Assembly: GCA_965226865.1 (NCBI GenBank)
Contig: CBDDEH010000004.1
Coordinates: 868,001 to 932,000 of the forward strand
Source: CBDDEH01 sp965226865
GTDB lineage: Bacteria > Chloroflexota > Dehalococcoidia > Lucifugimonadales > JAGWBF01
Reading direction: 5' to 3'
DNA length: 64,000 nucleotides
The notes beneath the pieces were generated by a model. The model was not told the origin of the DNA. It worked only from the letters and a program-made list of their open reading frames with translations, and made no database searches. This document shows positions 59,074-64,000 of this stretch, one piece after another (positions within the stretch are counted from its first letter, which is position 1; every line of letters begins with the position of its first letter). Both the position numbers and the translations under genes were made by a program.

Positions 59074-59702
59074 GCGGTTATCTGGTAGACCCAGATCTGA
59101 TGGAAAACGTCGGGCTCACCCCTGGGGAGCAACTGAATGCTCTCTGATTTTTCCACCAGCTTCCACTTCCCTTCAGCCTCCAACGCCTCTTGCTTCTCCT
59201 TGAACTCGCCTTCTTCATACAGGTCTGGCCGCAGGGTGAACACTATATAGCCACCCGGTTTGGTGACCCTTACCAGTTCATCGAAGGATCCAACGGGAGC
59301 GTGGCCTACCGTGAAGACACCAACACTGATGACGGCAGTGAAGGAGTCGGTAGGAAAGTCAAGATGCTCGCCCATGACCATTCTGTGCAAGTCCTGATAG
59401 AGGTTTTTGGTGCTGGCCTCCTCTAGCATGCCGGGAGACAGGTCTATCCCAATTAGATTCCTATACCCCAACCGGGAAAGCACGTGGCCGACGAGGCCTG
59501 TGCCAACTCCAGCGTCGAGTATCTCAGAGTCCTTTGGAACGTACTTGGCCAAGACTTCTCCGGCGAGTCGGGGCCCATGCCATTCGAAGTCCTGTTCAAG
59601 GTCAGTCTCGTAGGTCTTGGCCCATTGGTCATAACGGTCTTCCAGTTCTTGACTGTTTTTGGACGAGTAGACCCACTGGACGACATTCCCCCCTTGTTCC
59701 AT
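59070..59702 (-). CDS. SAM-dependent methyltransferase, class I
   Basis: A 210-residue methyltransferase from ATG 59702 (MEQGGNVVQWVYSSKNSQEL). The longer open frame to 59993 runs through the downstream gene and is rejected as a start. Motif I is ILDAGVGTGLVGHVL, followed by the acidic loop GIDLSPGMLEEA; motif II-III regions are ISVGVFTVGHAP and FDELVRVTKPGGYIVFTLRP. Substrate unknown. Its stop overlaps the M16 stop by four bases. It is next to another methyltransferase and panD in one minus-strand group. Confidence 0.85.
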   Translation of the reverse strand: MEQGGNVVQWVYSSKNSQELEDRYDQWAKTYETDLEQDFEWHGPRLAGEVLAKYVPKDSEILDAGVGTGLVGHVLSRLGYRNLIGIDLSPGMLEEASTKNLYQDLHRMVMGEHLDFPTDSFTAVISVGVFTVGHAPVGSFDELVRVTKPGGYIVFTLRPDLYEEGEFKEKQEALEAEGKWKLVEKSESIQLLPRGEPDVFHQIWVYQITA

Positions 59703-59721
59703 GCCATCACTCTCCGAATAG

Positions 59722-60546
59722 TCAGCTTGGTTTCCGGCAGAGGAAAAGTCCCCAGCCAACTTCATGGTTGTCCACTGCTTCACATGTTTTTTCGTATGCC
59801 AACGCCAGGAACTCCATTTTTTCGTTGCCGTTGTCCATCTTCCTGCGCAGTGATTTAGAAAGACAATCGTAGCTCTTCCTGAGGTGCTGAGAGAGGTCTT
59901 CTGCGTGCAATATCTGAAATCCTGTGTCTTTGAGGGCGTCCTTGTACGATTCAAAGCTGAATTCCGTGTCGAAAAGAAGTCTGTCATATACATATTTTTT
60001 TGCTGCTTCGCTAATGTCAGCCCTGGGTTTCACCAGGTCATCGAATACCAAAGTGCCCTCCGGGGCTAATACCCTGTACGCTTCCTGCAGGGCGTTGAGA
60101 TTATCATGCACGTGGTAGAGAACAGCCTGGCTCCATACGTGTGTAAAACTGTTGCCTTCGAAGGGTAGATCCGTAACTGAGGCTTTTTCAAAACTGACTC
60201 GGGACTTTACATCGTTTTGCTGCGTCTTTAGAGCTTCCTTCGCATTTCCTACACGTACTCCGCTGAGGTCTATCCCCGTCACCTCGCAGCCAAAAGCATT
60301 AGCCAGCCATAAAGAGGTGGTACCGTTGCCGCAACCCAGGTCGAGCACTTTTGATTCGGACTCAATACCCGCTTTTTGGGCCATTATGCAGTTGAGGTTT
60401 TGACACGCCTTGTAAAAGTCGCTGCCGGTGCTCTGATCAAAGAAACCCCAGTGGACGCTTCCGTCTTGACTCCAGAAGGACCTGTAGATGGCGTCCTCAG
60501 AGTCATAGTATTTCTCTGTATCCAGTTCAGTGAACTGGCTGTTCAT
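59722..60546 (-). CDS. SAM-dependent methyltransferase, possible N-methyltransferase
   Basis: A 274-residue class I methyltransferase from ATG 60546 (MNSQFTELDTEKYYDSEDAI); the longer frame to 60633 lies within panD. Motif I is VLDLGCGNGTTSLWLANAFG, followed by VTGIDLSGVRVGNAKEALK and VWSQAVLYHVHDNLNALQEA, RVLAPEGTLVFDDLVKP. The opening FWSQDGSVHWGFFDQSTG resembles the sarcosine/dimethylglycine-type methyltransferases, but that is inference. It overlaps the panD end by 20 bases. Substrate unknown. Confidence 0.83.
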   Translation of the reverse strand: MNSQFTELDTEKYYDSEDAIYRSFWSQDGSVHWGFFDQSTGSDFYKACQNLNCIMAQKAGIESESKVLDLGCGNGTTSLWLANAFGCEVTGIDLSGVRVGNAKEALKTQQNDVKSRVSFEKASVTDLPFEGNSFTHVWSQAVLYHVHDNLNALQEAYRVLAPEGTLVFDDLVKPRADISEAAKKYVYDRLLFDTEFSFESYKDALKDTGFQILHAEDLSQHLRKSYDCLSKSLRRKMDNGNEKMEFLALAYEKTCEAVDNHEVGWGLFLCRKPS

Positions 60547-60898
60547 GCTTGGCTCCGGAGAGGTATTCAACGAATTGGTTACGCTCGTCGACGAGGATGG
60601 ACTTTGGCTTTGCAGGCCGGTCAGTCCCTTCAAAAGCCATAATTATTATCAGATCACCCTTTTGGCAAAGGTGGGCCGCGGCACCCTGGACAGATACGAC
60701 ACCGCTACCGGCGTCTCCCGCGATCGCGTAAGTCTCGTATCTGTTGCCGTTGGTGATATCACAAATAAGTACTTGTTCGTACTCCCAAATGTCCACCGTG
60801 TCCATTAGGTCCTTGTCGATCACGATGCTACCTGCATAGTCAGGATTCGCATCCGTGACGGTTGCTCGGTGGATTTTCGACTTTAGCACAATTCTCAT
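60527..60898 (-). CDS. panD: Aspartate 1-decarboxylase
   Basis: A 123-residue pyruvoyl-dependent enzyme making beta-alanine for pantothenate. MRIVLKSKIHRATVTDANPD leads to the self-cleavage site Gly23-Ser24 in YAGSIVID, which forms the pyruvoyl group. Conserved later are YEQVLICDITNGNRYETYAI and HLCQKGDLIIIMAFEG. Length is normal. The neighbours are methyltransferases, not panB/panC, which is unusual. Confidence 0.95.
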   Translation of the reverse strand: MRIVLKSKIHRATVTDANPDYAGSIVIDKDLMDTVDIWEYEQVLICDITNGNRYETYAIAGDAGSGVVSVQGAAAHLCQKGDLIIIMAFEGTDRPAKPKSILVDERNQFVEYLSGAKHEQPVH

Positions 60899-61215
60899 CT
60901 TTACCTCTTTACTTTGTAAGTTGTATGGCCGCTATCGAATAGACTCTGCCATATTATTTTAGGGGAGCGCAATCGATTGCCAGTGGCGGGGCTTGAAGGG
61001 TTGAAGATATGGGCTAAGGGTCACAAGGGAGTAGGTATTCGCCACGGGTAACGATCTTTGGCGGGGAAAGCGCCGAGTATCTCAAATATGCCATTCAAAT
61101 CATAAGAGCGTTCGTAGTCCGTTGGGTCCGTAATAAGCATTCCCGTTACGTCGCTAGGTGAGGCTGTGGCTACCGTATGTTAACGGCATCCTTGAGGGTT
61201 GTCAAATGAGGATAA
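60899..61215. other. Intergenic region panD / uvrA
   Basis: About 320 bases without a recognised gene. The minus strand holds one protein-like short ORF at 61021-61140 (below). Possible uncharacterised promoters for panD lie here; none is clear. Confidence 0.5.
61021..61140 (-). CDS. Short 39-residue ORF, possible gene remnant
   Basis: From ATG 61140 the frame reads MLITDPTDYERSYDLNGIFE, then ILGAFPAKDRYPWRIPTPL. The composition (balanced hydrophobic, Pro and charged residues) looks coding, and upstream codons in frame (ATASPSDVTG) also look plausible back to a TAA. No ribosome site is visible. It may be the C-terminal remnant of a lost gene or a small protein; I do not recognise it. Confidence 0.25.
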   Translation of the reverse strand: MLITDPTDYERSYDLNGIFEILGAFPAKDRYPWRIPTPL

Positions 61216-64000
61216 TCAAGCCGCGGCAACCTTTTTTGTTGATCGCCGCCGCTTTGGACCGGCGCCGTTTAGGACGCCTTGCAAATACTGGCCCGTGTAG
61301 GACCTCTTGGATCGCATAACCTGCTCAGGAGTACCGGTGGCAATTACATACCCCCCCTTGTCTCCGGCGCCTGGTCCCAGGTCTATCAACCAGTCGGCGT
61401 TCTTTATCAAGTCGAGGTGGTGTTCTATGAGCACCACCGAGTTGCCGGAGTCTACAAGCCGGTGAAGCACCCTCAGCAGGGCTGCGCAGTCTTCAAAGGA
61501 CAGTCCTGTCGTTGGTTCGTCGAGAATATACAGGGTCTTGCCAGTGGCCCGTTTGGAGAGTTCGGTCGATAGTTTTACCCTTTGGGCTTCTCCGCCCGAG
61601 AGGGTGGTGGCCGGTTGCCCAAGCCGGATGTATCCTAGTCCCACATCCCGCATGGTCTCCATCTTCGACCGTATCTTGGGGAGGTTCGAGAAAAACTCCA
61701 GAGCCTGGTCTACGGTCATATTAAGCACGTCGGAGATGCTCTTGTCTTTGAACGTCACTTCCAGAGCCTCGCGATTGTATCGCTTCCCTTTGCAAACCTC
61801 GCATGGTACCGTCACGTCGGGCAAGAATTGCATCTCGATCTGGATGTAACCGCCGCCCTGGCAGGCTTCGCAGCGGCCACCTTTGACGTTGAACGAGAAA
61901 CGCCCAGGGGCGTAACCTCGAGCCCTGGCCTCCGGCAGGCTGGCGAAAAGCTCGCGTATCGGGGTGAAGGCGCCCGTGTAGGTGGCCGGGTTGCTTCTTG
62001 GGGTGCGGCCTATGGGCGACTGGTCAATGTTAACTACCTTGTCGACGTGTTCTATGCCCTCGATGGTGTCGTGTTGGCCGGGACGGTCTCGGTGTTTGTA
62101 CAACACTTGGGCCAGCTTCTTGTGGAGAACTTCCACTATGAGGGTGCTTTTCCCGGAACCGGAGACGCCCGTTACACAGACCATGAGTCCCAGCGGTATC
62201 TTGACGTCCACGTTTTTAAGATTGTTTTCTCTAGCCTTCTTGACGAGGATGTGCTTGTCGGTGGCGGAACGGCGTTTTTCAGGGACAGGTATCCTCCTGC
62301 GGCCGCTGAGATACTGTCCGGTGATCGAGTCGGTGGCGTTCATGACGTCATCTATGGTACCGGTCGCAACCACATTTCCGCCGTGTTCCCCGGCTCCCGG
62401 ACCCATGTCCAGAATGTAATCAGCCGACCTCATCACTGCCTCATCGTGCTCGACCACGATAACCGTATTCCCCAACTCTTGAAGCCGCTTCAGGGTCTTT
62501 ACAAGGCGAGTATCGTCCACCGGGTGGAGCCCCACAGTGGGCTCGTCACACACATACAGGACGCCTGTCAGGCCTGAGCCGATCTGGGTGGCCAGCCTGA
62601 TGCGTTGTGCCTCCCCACCGGACAACGTCTGTGCCGAGCGGTTCAGCGTCAGGTATTCCAACCCTATATCTACCAGGAACCTGAGCCGTGTTGCGATTTC
62701 CTTGAGTATTTGATGAGCGATAGCGATCTCTCGTGTGGCGAGCGCGTCGACGCGGCGCTTGCCGGAAGAGTGCCCATCCCCGGACTCTGTTTCAGGCGAG
62801 CCGATTTCCTGGGACCAACTCAAAGTCTTGTCGATGGTCATCCCGCCGACCTGCATGATGCCCAGACCGCAAACCGTAACTGCCAGAGCCTCGGGCCGCA
62901 GCCTCAGGCCATTGCACGAGGTACATGGGCGGGCGGACATATATCGCTCCAGTTCGCCCCGGATATAGTCAGATTCGGTCTCTCTGTAGCGTTTTTCCAG
63001 GTTCGGTATCACCCCCTGGAAGTTGGACTCCCAGCTATAGACTTTGCCCGACTTGGTAGTATGGTTGACTGTGACAGAGTCGCTATTGTTTCCGCGTAGA
63101 ATCAAGTCCAGTGCCCAATCTGGAAGGTCTTTGACGGGGACCTTGGTTGAAAAGCCGTATGCTCTGGCCACCGACTCGGTGATGCTGGTATACCAACTGC
63201 TAGAGGAGCCAGCGCGCACCCAGGGCACTATCGCTCCTTGGGCAAGGGTAAGCTCTTTATTGGGGATTACCAGGTCTAGGTCAACCTCTAGCCTGTAACC
63301 CAGTCCAGTACACGAGGTACACGCTCCGTGGGGGCTGTTAAAGCTGAAAGTTCTGGGTTCTATCTCCGGCAAACTGACGCCGCAATGGGTGCAAGCGAAG
63401 TTCTCCGAATATATCAGCTCCTCTCCCCCCTCGATGTCCACCAGTACGACGCCGCTGCCATGCTTAAGCGCGGTTTCAACCGAGTCTGCAATCCGGTTGA
63501 GCTCCAGGTCAGGGCCCACAACCAACCTGTCCACCACCACCTCTATGTAATGCCACTTTTGCTTGTCCAGGTTCAGGGTACCGACGTCCTCCAACTGGTA
63601 GATGCTGCCGTTAACCCTAACGCGGACAAAGCCGGCCTTCCTGGCTTCCTCGAAGACCTCCTTGTGTTCCCCTTTGCGCCGGCGAACTTTAGGGGCCAGG
63701 ATCATGATCCGGCTGCCTTCGGCGAGGCTGGCAATGGAGTCCACCATCTGTTGTACAGTTTGTTTTTGGACTGGCCTGCCACATTGGGGACAATGGGGGT
63801 GTCCAACCCTGGCGAACAGCAGGCGGAGAAAGTCGTAGACTTCGGTGACGGTTCCTACGGTAGACCTGGGGTTGTGGGAGACGCCCTTCTGGTCGATGGA
63901 GATGGCGGGAGATAGACCCTCGATGTACTCGACGTCGGGCTTATCCATGCGCCCCAGAAACTGGCGCGCGTAAGCGGAGAGGGACTCGACGTATCGTCTC
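61216..64000 (-). CDS. uvrA: Excinuclease ABC subunit A, N-terminus beyond window
   Basis: UvrA recognises DNA damage in nucleotide excision repair. The reading frame continues past ATG 63948 to the edge (RYVESLSAYARQFLGRMDK), so the first approximately 45-50 residues, including the first Walker A, are outside. The zinc fingers CPQCGRPV, CTHCG/CTSCTGLG and CEACQGGGYIQIE, CEVCKGKRY are present. ABC signatures are LSGGEAQRIRLATQIGSG and LSGGEAQRVKLSTELSK, with the second Walker A VTGVSGSGKSTLIVE. The C-terminal basic tail ends the 928 visible codons. No uvrB in the window. Confidence 0.97.
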   Translation of the reverse strand, partial: RRYVESLSAYARQFLGRMDKPDVEYIEGLSPAISIDQKGVSHNPRSTVGTVTEVYDFLRLLFARVGHPHCPQCGRPVQKQTVQQMVDSIASLAEGSRIMILAPKVRRRKGEHKEVFEEARKAGFVRVRVNGSIYQLEDVGTLNLDKQKWHYIEVVVDRLVVGPDLELNRIADSVETALKHGSGVVLVDIEGGEELIYSENFACTHCGVSLPEIEPRTFSFNSPHGACTSCTGLGYRLEVDLDLVIPNKELTLAQGAIVPWVRAGSSSSWYTSITESVARAYGFSTKVPVKDLPDWALDLILRGNNSDSVTVNHTTKSGKVYSWESNFQGVIPNLEKRYRETESDYIRGELERYMSARPCTSCNGLRLRPEALAVTVCGLGIMQVGGMTIDKTLSWSQEIGSPETESGDGHSSGKRRVDALATREIAIAHQILKEIATRLRFLVDIGLEYLTLNRSAQTLSGGEAQRIRLATQIGSGLTGVLYVCDEPTVGLHPVDDTRLVKTLKRLQELGNTVIVVEHDEAVMRSADYILDMGPGAGEHGGNVVATGTIDDVMNATDSITGQYLSGRRRIPVPEKRRSATDKHILVKKARENNLKNVDVKIPLGLMVCVTGVSGSGKSTLIVEVLHKKLAQVLYKHRDRPGQHDTIEGIEHVDKVVNIDQSPIGRTPRSNPATYTGAFTPIRELFASLPEARARGYAPGRFSFNVKGGRCEACQGGGYIQIEMQFLPDVTVPCEVCKGKRYNREALEVTFKDKSISDVLNMTVDQALEFFSNLPKIRSKMETMRDVGLGYIRLGQPATTLSGGEAQRVKLSTELSKRATGKTLYILDEPTTGLSFEDCAALLRVLHRLVDSGNSVVLIEHHLDLIKNADWLIDLGPGAGDKGGYVIATGTPEQVMRSKRSYTGQYLQGVLNGAGPKRRRSTKKVAAA

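Noticed and set aside
59070..59993. 307-residue reading of the first methyltransferase
   Set aside because: The first 97 codons are the antisense-frame shadow of the second methyltransferase gene; ATG 59702 begins the recognisable domain.
60899..61215. Possible tRNA or small RNA in the panD-uvrA gap
   Set aside because: No TPsiC-like GGTTCRA, acceptor complement or CCA-flanked cloverleaf can be drawn.

Overview
The window is about 64 kb of bacterial chromosome with moderate GC. Most of it is ordinary housekeeping and metabolic DNA. The gene families point to the phylum Chloroflexota, probably a Dehalococcoidia/SAR202-like aerobe. The pointers are a ThrRS without a TGS domain, a DUF3090/SCO1664 pair, a caa3-type oxidase with CtaG, a tryptophan T-box, and intergenic repeats of the TCATTCTGAGC...GTCGAAG type. 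This placement is inference from family content; no rRNA or tRNA gene was seen. Many genes start with GTG or TTG.

Layout. 1-5.8 kb: catabolic or secondary-metabolism enzymes (two SDRs, an amidohydrolase, an SMP-30-type lactonase, an SRPBCC protein) and two tandem plsY genes. 5.8-8.9 kb: thrS-infC-rpmI-rplT, closed by a strong terminator; infC apparently starts with AUA. 8.9-17.4 kb (minus strand): an aerobic respiration block of SCO1, CtaG, a fused oxidase subunit IV/cytochrome c, CoxC, CoxA, CoxB with a heme c domain, and heme O and heme A synthases. CoxA has no ATG/GTG/TTG start and seems to begin at AUC. 17.8-24.6 kb: a trehalose-synthase-like glycosyltransferase, a secreted HExxH lipoprotein, pth, ligA and a membrane protein. 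24.7-29.7 kb: a ThDP enzyme, DUF3090, SCO1664, zinc-ribbon membrane proteins with one broken RDD remnant, a PH-like protein and a DUF2007 protein. 29.9-31.9 kb: a complete minCDE operon.

31.9-35.5 kb is a genomic scrapyard. It holds the 3' end of an IS1-like transposase, a complete 1506-bp IS3-family element with TGGGACACAT terminal repeats, a GerW/YtfJ N-terminal fragment cut at the IS border, a frameshifted GNAT fragment, and a phage terminase large-subunit remnant interrupted by dispersed palindromic repeats.

35.5-46.3 kb (minus strand): an ECF sigma factor with its YCII/DGPF partner, a sulfite-oxidase-family enzyme, a VOC protein, trpE-G-D-C under a tryptophan T-box riboswitch, fumC, a sortase and a small zinc ribbon. 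46.3-52.8 kb (minus): rpoD, dnaG, an MFS transporter, plsC and cmk. 52.8-54.6 kb (plus): a PAP2 phosphatase, a CvpA-like protein and an HNH endonuclease with a probably leaderless promoter. 54.7-64 kb: holB, lysA, an MBL hydrolase, an M16 protease, two overlapping-context methyltransferases with panD, and uvrA running off the right edge.

I found no CRISPR array, defence island or obvious wholly new system. The most interesting items are the two non-canonical starts, the subunit IV-cytochrome c fusion, the T-box, the palindromic operator at the HNH gene, and the terminase remnant that appears to carry an inserted dispersed repeat.
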